NCBI GenBank assembly: GCA_030426385.1 | Contig: JAUHYI010000004.1 | Location: 1 to 64,000, forward strand | DNA length: 64,000 nt | Reading direction: 5' to 3' | Source of the DNA: Phycisphaerae bacterium | GTDB taxonomy: Bacteria > Planctomycetota > Phycisphaerae > Phycisphaerales > Phycisphaeraceae | Shown here: piece by piece, positions 26,121 through 34,188 of the stretch | Numbering within the stretch: the stretch's first letter is position 1 | How the letters are laid out: every line of letters starts with the position of its first letter | Notes under the pieces: generated by a model | What the model was told of the DNA's origin: nothing | The model's database searches: none | The model's input: only the letters and a program-made list of their open reading frames with translations | Translations under genes and position numbers: made by a program

Positions 26121-26190
26121 AAGCGGGACGCTGGCGCGTCGCCCGCGAAACATCGAGCGCAACGATTGGTTTGGTTGTGTGCCAAGCGTG
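26121..26190. repeat. Repeat family C, copy 1
   Basis: GCGGGACGCTGGCGCGTCGC followed by CCGCGAAACATC and, after a short spacer, GATTGGTTTGGTTGTG. The first part can fold on itself. The same order of blocks occurs at 40217-40284; a shorter copy is at 46131. Confidence 0.7.
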
Positions 26191-26209
26191 GCATTGTGGA
26201 TTGGATTGG

Positions 26210-27547
26210 TTATGGGCGATCTGACGCAGAGCCGATCACGGCACCAGCGACGTGGCCGGCAAAACCGGCGGCGAAAACAGCTTGCGTGCGAATCGGATGC
26301 GGCACAAATTCACGGGTAATCGCCGGGTGAATCGAATCGTTGAGCCACGGCATGGGCGGGCGTTTCTGCGTGCGATGACACAAACAAGCAATGACAAATG
26401 CGACCAAGCCCGCAGCGCCCAGGCCATGGCCGAGCGCGCCCTTGAATGCGTAGGCATCGCGAATAGGCTGACATTTTTCATAGATCGCCAATTCAACCGG
26501 ATCATGATCGCGGGTGCCCGGGGCGTGAGGATGCCACAAATCAATCGCGCGATCGGCGCATAATTGTTGAACCATCCGATCGAGCGTGGGCATCGTCGGC
26601 GAGGGCCGAATCAAATCGTACGGATCACCCGCAACGGCAGTATCGAGCAGCAGCAAATCGTCATCATGCCCAGCCCCAGAATCAGTCCCCGGCCCATCAG
26701 GGGAATTGTGAGAGGTCGGCACTTTTTCGAGCAGAACTGCGGCGGCCAATTCGCTGAGCATGAAGCCATGACGCGTCTGATCGAGCGGGCGGGCGGCGTA
26801 GTCGTGAATGTTTTGCGTTTGCGTGGGAGTCAGAACGCCGAGTCGGTCATAGCTATGGATCAGCAATGGCGAGAGCGGAGCATCAGCGGCCACCACCAGC
26901 GCGCGGGTGTGATCGGTGTGACGCAATAATTGATTGGCCCGATGCAATGCCGCGAGGCCTGACGCGCAGGCAGCGACGTGATGTTCAGCCATGTAATTGC
27001 CGTGTAGCCGACGCACGAGGTGATGGGTGAGATACCCATGCGGGCCCATGGCAAAGATCTGGGCATCATCGGGCGAGATGGCCCCGTGCTGCAGATGGTT
27101 GTGGGTCGCGCGAGCCAAGGCGGTGATGGCCCCTTTGCTGGTGCCGATGATCAGCGGAATCGGGGAATCCGTTGCTGGCCCGTCCGCCATACCGGGCGAA
27201 AATGTGTGAGGAGATGGGTGGGAAAACGTGGGGGAAGTGGGTGGGGGGGTGGGGGGGGAAGTGGAGGGGGAAGTGGGTGGGGGGGTGGGGGGGGAGGGCT
27301 CGCGTGCGGCGCGTTCAGCCAGTTCGATGATGGGGTCGGTGCGGGTGTGTTGAGCGACGCCAACCGCACCCAGGGCACGGATCAGGGCCACATTGTCAGG
27401 ATAATCCTGATGGGGATCGATGCGATCGGTGAGGGTTTTTCCCTGGAGCAGGGCGGCAAAAGTGGGCCAGGCCCCGATTCCGAACGGGCTGACCAGTCCA
27501 AAACCACGGATGCGAATGGTAGGGTTGTTCGGCTGTGACGTATGCAT
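26210..27547 (-). CDS. Beta-ketoacyl-ACP synthase-like protein (FabF/KAS II fold)
   Basis: A 445-aa thiolase-fold condensing enzyme. The catalytic Cys is in ACASGLAAL, the two His in HPHAPGTRDHDPVE and GALGHGLGAAG, with the Lys of KGALGH, so the Cys-His-His set is complete. Between residues about 83 and 120 there is a Pro/Thr/Ser-rich insert made of a 12-aa unit repeated twice, encoded by G-tract DNA. There is no acyl carrier protein, ketoreductase or malonyltransferase nearby, so it is not in a fatty acid operon; a role in a specialised lipid or polyketide is possible. A dyad lies just upstream. Confidence 0.82.
   Translation of the reverse strand: MHTSQPNNPTIRIRGFGLVSPFGIGAWPTFAALLQGKTLTDRIDPHQDYPDNVALIRALGAVGVAQHTRTDPIIELAERAAREPSPPTPPPTSPSTSPPTPPPTSPTFSHPSPHTFSPGMADGPATDSPIPLIIGTSKGAITALARATHNHLQHGAISPDDAQIFAMGPHGYLTHHLVRRLHGNYMAEHHVAACASGLAALHRANQLLRHTDHTRALVVAADAPLSPLLIHSYDRLGVLTPTQTQNIHDYAARPLDQTRHGFMLSELAAAVLLEKVPTSHNSPDGPGTDSGAGHDDDLLLLDTAVAGDPYDLIRPSPTMPTLDRMVQQLCADRAIDLWHPHAPGTRDHDPVELAIYEKCQPIRDAYAFKGALGHGLGAAGLVAFVIACLCHRTQKRPPMPWLNDSIHPAITREFVPHPIRTQAVFAAGFAGHVAGAVIGSASDRP
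27210..27298. repeat. G-tract tandem repeat inside the ketoacyl synthase gene
   Basis: A 28-base G-rich block occurs twice exactly, at a period of 36 bp (12 codons), with GGGAAAACGTGGGGG at its left edge. In the coding (minus) sense it gives two copies of a PPTPPPTSP unit. Confidence 0.85.
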
Positions 27548-27563
27548 GTAATCTGTTTTATTT

Positions 27564-27580
27564 AATGACGTTACGTCATT
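27564..27580. promoter_or_regulatory. Perfect dyad upstream of the ketoacyl synthase gene
   Basis: AATGACGTTACGTCATT is a 7-bp inverted repeat around TTA, 16 bases before the start codon. It may be an operator. It is followed on the plus strand by TTTT, so a small terminator is the other reading. Confidence 0.45.
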
Positions 27581-27743
27581 TTTTCGGGACCTTTAACGGG
27601 TGGTGGAACCGAGGATTGTACCGCTGATCGCGATCAATGGCCGATAATCAGAAAAGATTGGTGGGAAAACCGGGGGGTAATCGGGACCGGCAGCGGTCAC
27701 AGGCAATGTAGGAGAAAAGTGGGGATTTTTGGCTGGAGGACGC

Positions 27744-27884
27744 ATGAACACCTATAATTACCATTCGCAGGGGCCGGGCCACATCTGGGCGAGAAAGCTG
27801 GCGGCCAGGCGTCATGTCCGCACTGACATGGGTACGTCCTATCATCAGCGAGAGGCGATACGACGGTCGGTAGTAACCCCATGA
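27744..27884 (+). CDS. Small upstream ORF overlapping the oxidoreductase start
   Basis: A 46-codon ORF with a strong Shine-Dalgarno GGAGGA (27735-27740) four bases before its ATG. It ends in ATGA, overlapping the next start by four bases, which predicts translational coupling. The peptide begins MNTYNYHSQGPGHIW; it holds three Tyr, one Trp, four His and eight Arg codons. It has no signal peptide or helix I can name. Aromatic codons before an aromatic 2-oxoacid oxidoreductase suggest a sensing leader peptide, but this is speculation; it could be a small protein or chance. Confidence 0.4.
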   Translation: MNTYNYHSQGPGHIWARKLAARRHVRTDMGTSYHQREAIRRSVVTP

Positions 27885-30800
27885 TAAAAGATCCACGATT
27901 CATCAAGACATCAGGGCGCGATATTTTCACCGGCAACGAACTGCTGGTGAAGGGCGCCCTGGAGGTTGAGGGCGGTGTACACCTGCTAACAGGTTACCCC
28001 GGCTCGCCCATTGCGCCGTTTTTCGACACGCTCGAAATGCTGGCGCCGCTACTCGATGCGCATGGCATGGTCGCGAAAATGGCCAACAATGAAGCGCTCT
28101 CTGCGGCCATGGTCAATGGCGCGCAGATGGCAGGACTGCGCGCCATCACCGCGTTCAAAAGCGTGGGCATGCACGTGGCCTCCGATGCACTGGCACTCAC
28201 CGTATTGGCAGGCACACACGATAAATCGGGCGGCCTGATTATCTGCGGCGATGACCCATGGTCCGATTCCACCCAGGTGGCCGCGGACAGTCGGTTTCTG
28301 GCTGAGCATATTTTTCTGCCGATGATCGAACCGAGCACGCCGCAGGAAATGAAAGACTGGGTCAACCTGGCGTTCAAACTCGGCTACGCCGGGAAGATGC
28401 CGATTGGATATCTGGTCACCACCGCCACCGCAGACGGCGGGGGCACCGTCACGGTAGGGCCGAACCATTTTCCAAAAATCAATGAGCATCAGAAACGATC
28501 ATTGAGCTACGCGATCGATATCGAACCGCGCCTTGATGAAACCGTATTACTGCCGCCGCGCACCGGCATTCGTGAGCAGGGCATTGCCGCGCGACATGAT
28601 GCGATCAAGCGCGAAGCCCGCAAGCTGGGCATCAATCGCATTCAAAATGGTCCACAGAAGGGCGAGCGCGTCCCGTTGGGATTGATTGCCGTCGGACACG
28701 CCCAGGCCTATCTGGAACACGCGCTGTCGGAAATGAATCTGACCGGGCGCGTGCCGATTTTGAAAATCGGGATGCCCTATCCATTGGACGAACAACTGGT
28801 CATTGAATTTGCCCAGCGTTGCGATCAGGTGATCGTCATCGAACAGCGGCGCAGCTTCGTCGAACGGCGTGTGCATGAAATTATCAGTCCGTTGCGACAA
28901 GCAGGAAAACTGCAAACGGAAATCTATGGCAAACAATTTCCCACGTTGGCAAGCCAATCGAAACCGTTGCCCGGCATTCCTGAAACGCTCGGCCTCAATC
29001 CCTCAATCCTGATCGAGCGACTCGTGCCGGTGTTCCGACATCATCCCACGTTGCCGATCGAATTGACCAACGGGCACCTGACAGCCCAACTCGAACGTAT
29101 CACGCAAACCGCCACCTATGATGTGCATATCCCATCGCGGACGCCTGCGTTTTGTCCAGGCTGTCCGCACCGTGATTCGTCGAGCGTTTTGCTGGAACTG
29201 CGACGCGATCTGTTAGACCCGGAATACATGCTCAAACATCACAAGCGCAAGCCGGTGGACATGGTCGCTCATGGCGACACCGGCTGTTACACGATGTTGA
29301 TGTTCGAGCCGAACAAACCCTTGATGCATAACTATTCCGGCATGGGACTCGGCGGAGGCACCGGATCGGGGGTCGATCCGTTTATCGATAACAAGCAATT
29401 GGTGTTCATGGGCGATGGGACGTTTTTCCATTCGGGCCAGGTCGCGATCAGTCATTCGATATCCGCCGGCCAGGACATCACGTACATCATTCTGGATAAC
29501 AAGACGACCGCGATGACCGGGCATCAAGGCCACGCCGCCATCGAGCATGACCTGATGGGTCGGCCGCGCTTTGCCCAGAACATCGAACGCATCGCCGCCG
29601 CGATGGTCCCGAAAAAAATCGCCAAGGATGTGCGCATCGTGCGCATCAACCCTGCCGATCGAACGCGCTATCGGCAATTGCTTGAACAAACGATCCTGGC
29701 CGACGGCGTGAAAATTGTCATCGCCGACAAAGAATGCGGCATCACATTCCATCGTCGCGCCAAATCAGAACAACGCAAGCTCCGCAAAGAATTTGGTTTC
29801 CTGCCTACCCAGACATTCATGAATGTCGCCACCGAAGTTTGCGAGTATTGCCTCGAATGTACGACGCAAACGGGATGCCCAGGCTTAACCATCGCCGCCA
29901 CCGACTACGGCCCGAAAATCCAAACCGATCAATCATGGTGTGTCAACGACGGTGCATGCCATCGCATCCACGCGTGCCCTTCGTTTGAAGAAGTGACCAT
30001 CCATCGTGGCAAAGCGCCGCGACAAAGTGATGAACATTTTGATCTGAACAACATCCCCGAACCGCCGCGACCCTTGCATGCCGATCAAGACACCTGGCGT
30101 GCCTACCTCGCAGGCGTCGGCGGCATGGGCATTGGATTATGCACCGCGATCCTCACCACCGCCGGCCATCTCATGGGCTACGACGTCCAGTTTCTGGATA
30201 AAAAAGGCTTGGCCATTCGCAACGGCGGCGTGTTCAGCCAATTGGTCTACAACCGCGCTGCCACAAACCCTATCGCACAAGATGGACAAAACGGACAAGC
30301 AGCCAATGCCAACAATAACAATGATGCCTCGCCTTGCCCGACCACACCTCTGATTCCATACGGTAAAGCCGACTTGCTGTTGGGCATTGATCTCTTGGAA
30401 TGCGTGCGGGCGTTGGATCCCAAACAACCCTACCGCGTGGCCAGTCCAGCCCACACCTCCGCAGTGGTCAACACCGCGATGACGCCGACGATTTTATCGT
30501 TGATGGGGGTCGATCGATTTGATCCCAACGATCTGGAAGCCACCTTGCGAACGTATACGCATCCCGATCACTTTGTAGGTTTTAACGTCGGCGATCTGTG
30601 CGAACGCATTCTGGATTCAAAACTGTATGCCAACATCATGATGTTGGGCATCGCGTTTCAGAAGGGCTACCTGCCGGTCACCGCCGATGTGATCGAACAA
30701 GCAATACGCACCGTCGCTCGCTCGGAAGTTGATCGAAACCTGCGAGCATTTGCCATCGGGCGCATGATTACCGTTCGACCTGATCTGTTTGTGGTGGAAT

Positions 30801-31681
30801 TGCAACACGAATACGAATCAAGCCGACAAACATTGCGACGCAAATTAAACCTGATCCGGGCGCGACGCAAGGGCGAACGCGGCCAACGTCATGCTCGACG
30901 GTTCCGCGTGTTGATGAAACAAACATTGCGGGCCACACGTGGGCGATTCGTCCCCGACGATATTCTGCGTGACGTGATTGTGCGAGCCTATGACTGTTAC
31001 ATCTGGGGCGGCGTGGCCTATGCTGAACAATATTGCACCGTGCTCCAGCGCATTTTCAAACTGGACTTGCCCGAACAAGGCTACCGTATCACGCGCGCCG
31101 TCGTGTGGAATCTGGCCAAGGCCATGCTTATCAAGGATGAGATTTACGTCGCATCCCTACTGACCAATCCGGAAAAATACAAGCGCGACCGCCGACGTTT
31201 CAGCGTCAACCCCACGCAAGGCGATCGCATTGTGTATCGACACCACAATCGGCCCGAGTTCGACGTGCTGGGCAAACGCATCCGCTTCGAATGGAAAAGC
31301 CGCGACTGGCAATTACGCCTGATGGCGCGCTGCACCGCACTGCGTAAATTATTACCGCAATGGCACACCCAGGAAAAAGCCTTTCGCGATTGGTACATCG
31401 AACTGATCGATCGACTCGATGATCAGACCGCCACGCAATTTGCCGATCATCCTGCGCATTACGCGCGATGGGCTGCCATTCTCAATACCCCGGCCAATGT
31501 CACCGGCTATCGCGAAGTGCGCTATCCTAAAATGGTGGCCGCCCGACGTGAAACCGAACGATTGTTGAAAATCGATCCCGACCAGTTCACCGATGAATCG
31601 TCGAACCAATTCGACAACACCCAGATCACGGCGGTCAAGGCCGACGGTAGCGTGAGTTTGCCGTTGTTGCAGGGGGTTTGA
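27881..31681 (+). CDS. Indolepyruvate ferredoxin oxidoreductase, fused subunits
   Basis: Oxidative decarboxylation of aryl pyruvates (from Trp, Phe, Tyr transamination) to aryl-acetyl-CoA with ferredoxin as acceptor; cytosolic. The 1266-aa chain has a pyrimidine-binding part (residues ~15-200, with LTGYPGSPI and NNEALSAA), a thiamine diphosphate domain (~420-560, with HGDTGCYTM and FMGDGTFFHSG), iron-sulfur cysteines 654, 657, 660, 666, 687, 693 and 699, and a gamma domain from ~740 (GVGGMGIGLCTA). The Cys pattern fits the long single-chain form found in aerobes. An Asn/Gln-rich insert lies in the gamma domain. The C-terminal ~400 residues are the family's DUF6537-like region. Confidence 0.93.
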   Translation: MIKDPRFIKTSGRDIFTGNELLVKGALEVEGGVHLLTGYPGSPIAPFFDTLEMLAPLLDAHGMVAKMANNEALSAAMVNGAQMAGLRAITAFKSVGMHVASDALALTVLAGTHDKSGGLIICGDDPWSDSTQVAADSRFLAEHIFLPMIEPSTPQEMKDWVNLAFKLGYAGKMPIGYLVTTATADGGGTVTVGPNHFPKINEHQKRSLSYAIDIEPRLDETVLLPPRTGIREQGIAARHDAIKREARKLGINRIQNGPQKGERVPLGLIAVGHAQAYLEHALSEMNLTGRVPILKIGMPYPLDEQLVIEFAQRCDQVIVIEQRRSFVERRVHEIISPLRQAGKLQTEIYGKQFPTLASQSKPLPGIPETLGLNPSILIERLVPVFRHHPTLPIELTNGHLTAQLERITQTATYDVHIPSRTPAFCPGCPHRDSSSVLLELRRDLLDPEYMLKHHKRKPVDMVAHGDTGCYTMLMFEPNKPLMHNYSGMGLGGGTGSGVDPFIDNKQLVFMGDGTFFHSGQVAISHSISAGQDITYIILDNKTTAMTGHQGHAAIEHDLMGRPRFAQNIERIAAAMVPKKIAKDVRIVRINPADRTRYRQLLEQTILADGVKIVIADKECGITFHRRAKSEQRKLRKEFGFLPTQTFMNVATEVCEYCLECTTQTGCPGLTIAATDYGPKIQTDQSWCVNDGACHRIHACPSFEEVTIHRGKAPRQSDEHFDLNNIPEPPRPLHADQDTWRAYLAGVGGMGIGLCTAILTTAGHLMGYDVQFLDKKGLAIRNGGVFSQLVYNRAATNPIAQDGQNGQAANANNNNDASPCPTTPLIPYGKADLLLGIDLLECVRALDPKQPYRVASPAHTSAVVNTAMTPTILSLMGVDRFDPNDLEATLRTYTHPDHFVGFNVGDLCERILDSKLYANIMMLGIAFQKGYLPVTADVIEQAIRTVARSEVDRNLRAFAIGRMITVRPDLFVVELQHEYESSRQTLRRKLNLIRARRKGERGQRHARRFRVLMKQTLRATRGRFVPDDILRDVIVRAYDCYIWGGVAYAEQYCTVLQRIFKLDLPEQGYRITRAVVWNLAKAMLIKDEIYVASLLTNPEKYKRDRRRFSVNPTQGDRIVYRHHNRPEFDVLGKRIRFEWKSRDWQLRLMARCTALRKLLPQWHTQEKAFRDWYIELIDRLDDQTATQFADHPAHYARWAAILNTPANVTGYREVRYPKMVAARRETERLLKIDPDQFTDESSNQFDNTQITAVKADGSVSLPLLQGV

Positions 31682-31685
31682 ATTT

Positions 31686-31770
31686 CGGGTTACTGTGTAT
31701 CAGCGCCAGGTCCTGCGCTTGTTTCGCAAGCGGGCTATCATTGACCGCCTGCGTAACACTCAATAACCCG
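31686..31770. repeat. Long imperfect hairpin after the oxidoreductase gene
   Basis: Outer arms CGGGTTA (31686-31692) and TAACCCG (31764-31770), further pairing inside, and an inner stem CGCTTG (31716-31721) / CAAGCG (31727-31732). It could be a terminator-like or REP-like structure; no U-tract is seen. Confidence 0.55.
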
Positions 31771-31811
31771 CAACCCTCCGAATTTATCCGACAGAAACCA
31801 GAAATAAACCT

Positions 31812-32132
31812 ATGCCGTTACCGATCAAAATTTTAATTGCTGCCATTGTCTGGTTCGGTGTCACCGCATTGATGCAGATCACCGTCAGTCATGCCGTGCA
31901 AAACTATGAAACACAATTAGCCGCTGATTATGATTTGCCTGCGGTGGTCAGTGAAATCGACGGGGAAACCTTGCCGATCGAAGACGTGACGTTGGAAACC
32001 TATAACGCACGACGCTCATTGATGACATACTTGTGGGTGTTCTGGGTGTTGGCCACATTCGTGCCCATCGTGTCGATGATCACGGTGATGATCGTCACGA
32101 GCCAACGATCCGACAATGAACGAATCGCATAA
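31812..32132 (+). CDS. Small two-helix membrane protein
   Basis: 106 aa with transmembrane helices at about 5-25 and 72-95 and a polar, acidic loop between them, probably periplasmic (YETQLAADYDLPAVVSEIDGETLP). The family is not recognised. It may be co-transcribed with the oxidoreductase before it, though a hairpin separates them. ATG follows the AAATAAACCT context without a clear Shine-Dalgarno. Confidence 0.6.
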   Translation: MPLPIKILIAAIVWFGVTALMQITVSHAVQNYETQLAADYDLPAVVSEIDGETLPIEDVTLETYNARRSLMTYLWVFWVLATFVPIVSMITVMIVTSQRSDNERIA

Positions 32133-32260
32133 CCCCAAAGGCACTGAGAATCTTTCAAATGCCATCATCGTCTGCCACGAAAGCAAAACACTCGGCCATG
32201 CGATGCGGGCAATTCACGCCGTTCTTCACACACGTTCTCACACGATTTCTCACACAATTC

Positions 32261-33370
32261 ATGGATTGCGTGTTGGGAAAACTGCTGCACCGGTTTCGGT
32301 TTCCCTCCTGTCGGATATTGATTTGCACCGTTGGCATCGTAGCGGTTCTGTGTTTGTGTAATGATTCCTCGGCGCAGTCAGAAATGTTGCCCGCGGGATT
32401 TGTCAAAGGCGTGAATCAAGCTCACGTGCATCGTGGCGGCCGAGGCTATGGGTCAGACATTGCACGCGAACAATTGCAAACCCTGCGCGGCATCGGTTTT
32501 GATTGGGTCGCACTCACGCCATTCGGCTATCAATCCACCGCACACGCCAACACGATTCGCATGGGCGATCGGTCGATGACAGACGATAATCTTCTCCACG
32601 AAATTCGTCACGCCCACCAGGCCGGCTTACGTGTGTTAATCAAACCGCATATCTGGTCGCGCGATTTCTGGACCGGCGACCAGTGGCACGGGAGCATTCG
32701 GCAAAACAACGACGCCGACCAAGCGCAATGGTGGTCCGCCTATCGCGCGTTGATTTTGCATTACGCAAAAATCGCTCAGGCTGGACGCGCTGATGCTTTT
32801 TGCCTGGGCACAGAACTGGTTTTGATGACACGCGGACAAGCCCAGCGCTGGCAGGATTTGATCCGCGAAGTGCGCGCGATTTATCAAGGCTATCTAACCT
32901 ATGCCGCGCACTGGGATCAGGAATGGCGTGACATTAAATTCTGGGAAGACTTGGATGCGGTGGGCATCAGCATGTACTTTCCGATCGACGCGCCAGACGA
33001 TGCCGATGTTGATCAACTGGTACGGGCCTGGAAACCGTGGCGCGAAAAACTCGACGCGTTTGCCCAGACGCTGGATCAGCCGATCGTTTTTTTGGAAGTC
33101 GGTTATCGCCCAGCCCTCGGCTCATTCCGCAAGCCATGGGAATACGAAGGCGGGCAATACGATGAACCCACACAAGCGCGAGCGTTTGATGCGATGTTCC
33201 AGGCATTGCACGATGCACCATGGTGGCGGGGCGTGTTCGTCTGGAAAAGTTTTACCGATCCGGACCATACAGAACGACATACCGACCGCGCCGATTTTAG
33301 TTTTCAAAATCGAGCTGGTGAACAGGTGTTGGCCCGCTGGTTCGGTATGCCTGCAACCGAATTAAAATGA
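32261..33370 (+). CDS. Exported GH113-like TIM-barrel glycoside hydrolase
   Basis: Probable beta-mannanase-type hydrolase of about 369 aa acting outside the cytoplasm. The start is set at MDCVLGKLL so that a signal peptide (ending near DSSAQS) is N-terminal; an ATG at 32159 adds 34 residues. Family features include GVNQAHVHRGG, WVALTPFGYQ, VLIKPHIWSRDFWTGD, the likely acid/base Glu in CLGTELV and the likely nucleophile in FLEVGYRPA. GH113 and related GTA-type barrels share this order. The actual polysaccharide substrate is unknown. Confidence 0.8.
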   Translation: MDCVLGKLLHRFRFPSCRILICTVGIVAVLCLCNDSSAQSEMLPAGFVKGVNQAHVHRGGRGYGSDIAREQLQTLRGIGFDWVALTPFGYQSTAHANTIRMGDRSMTDDNLLHEIRHAHQAGLRVLIKPHIWSRDFWTGDQWHGSIRQNNDADQAQWWSAYRALILHYAKIAQAGRADAFCLGTELVLMTRGQAQRWQDLIREVRAIYQGYLTYAAHWDQEWRDIKFWEDLDAVGISMYFPIDAPDDADVDQLVRAWKPWREKLDAFAQTLDQPIVFLEVGYRPALGSFRKPWEYEGGQYDEPTQARAFDAMFQALHDAPWWRGVFVWKSFTDPDHTERHTDRADFSFQNRAGEQVLARWFGMPATELK

Positions 33371-33416
33371 TGCCGTTCGTTTGCGCGTGATGATGGCGAT
33401 CGAATTAAACGCTCGC

Positions 33417-34151
33417 TTAAAAACCAGCATCCGCAAAGCGCTCGGTCGTGTAGCGCTGCACCATAACGGTGTCCGACCAGTAATCCTCGGACAGTCCCGC
33501 TTTGGTTTTTAACAGGCGAATAAATTTCACGGGATCAGGCTCGGTCGCCCACACATCAGGCAAAAACGTACCGCGCGTCGGATACGCTCCGGCCGTTTCG
33601 GTCAGGATCAATCCATCCACACCCGGCCGCACACGCGATACCAAATCGTTTTCATCCACAAACTCAATCGGCGTCGACGCGGACAGAATCGAAATCTCGA
33701 TGCACAAGTTAGCCAATTCCGCTTCGCAGACCGGCGAAAAACGTGGATCGCCAAACGCCGCAGAATACGCATTGTCCACCACATCCTCAACCAACGGACG
33801 CGTCGCTTCCAATCGGCCAATGCAGCCACGCAACAGACCCAGATGATGCAACGTCACAAACGTCGCGCGCGTCACACGCAAGTGCTCAGCAAAACCCATC
33901 ACATCAATATGCATCGCCCCCCCACAATCTCCCTCACGCTTACCCCCGCAATTCCCCCCATCATCTTCCCCATGCGTTCCCCTGTACTTCCCATTATTCG
34001 CCGGGGATTCTGGTGATTTTTTCGCCTCGGTCGGGTCAGAGACCTGCGCCACCCGTGCCCGACGCTCCACGCCAAAACGGATCGACGCATGAGCCAAATT
34101 CAGCAACAGCCGTTGGTCATCGATCGAGAGTGGGTCGTTAGATTCAGACAT
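33417..34151 (-). CDS. AMMECR1-domain protein (AmrA-like)
   Basis: A 244-aa protein, start at MSESND. The AMMECR1 fold is recognised by LLRGCIGRLEATRPL and the segments AYSAAFGDPRFSPV, EISILSASTPI and FLPDVW. Residues about 43-76 form a Gly/Cys/basic insert (NGKYRGTHGEDDGGNCGG) encoded by a C-tract element (33916-33992) and absent from usual members. The AmmeMemoRadiSam partners (radical SAM AmrS and Memo) are not adjacent. It is the third gene of a tight minus-strand set. Biochemical role of the family is poorly defined. Confidence 0.85.
   Translation of the reverse strand: MSESNDPLSIDDQRLLLNLAHASIRFGVERRARVAQVSDPTEAKKSPESPANNGKYRGTHGEDDGGNCGGKREGDCGGAMHIDVMGFAEHLRVTRATFVTLHHLGLLRGCIGRLEATRPLVEDVVDNAYSAAFGDPRFSPVCEAELANLCIEISILSASTPIEFVDENDLVSRVRPGVDGLILTETAGAYPTRGTFLPDVWATEPDPVKFIRLLKTKAGLSEDYWSDTVMVQRYTTERFADAGF
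33916..33992. repeat. C-tract element inside the AMMECR1 gene
   Basis: Runs of C separated by ACAATCT, GCAATT and ATGCGTT. In the coding sense (minus) it is G-rich and encodes the Gly-rich insert in frame. Confidence 0.75.
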
Positions 34152-34188
34152 GATGTCACACGGCCAGACGGCCTGTTTCGAAAACCAA

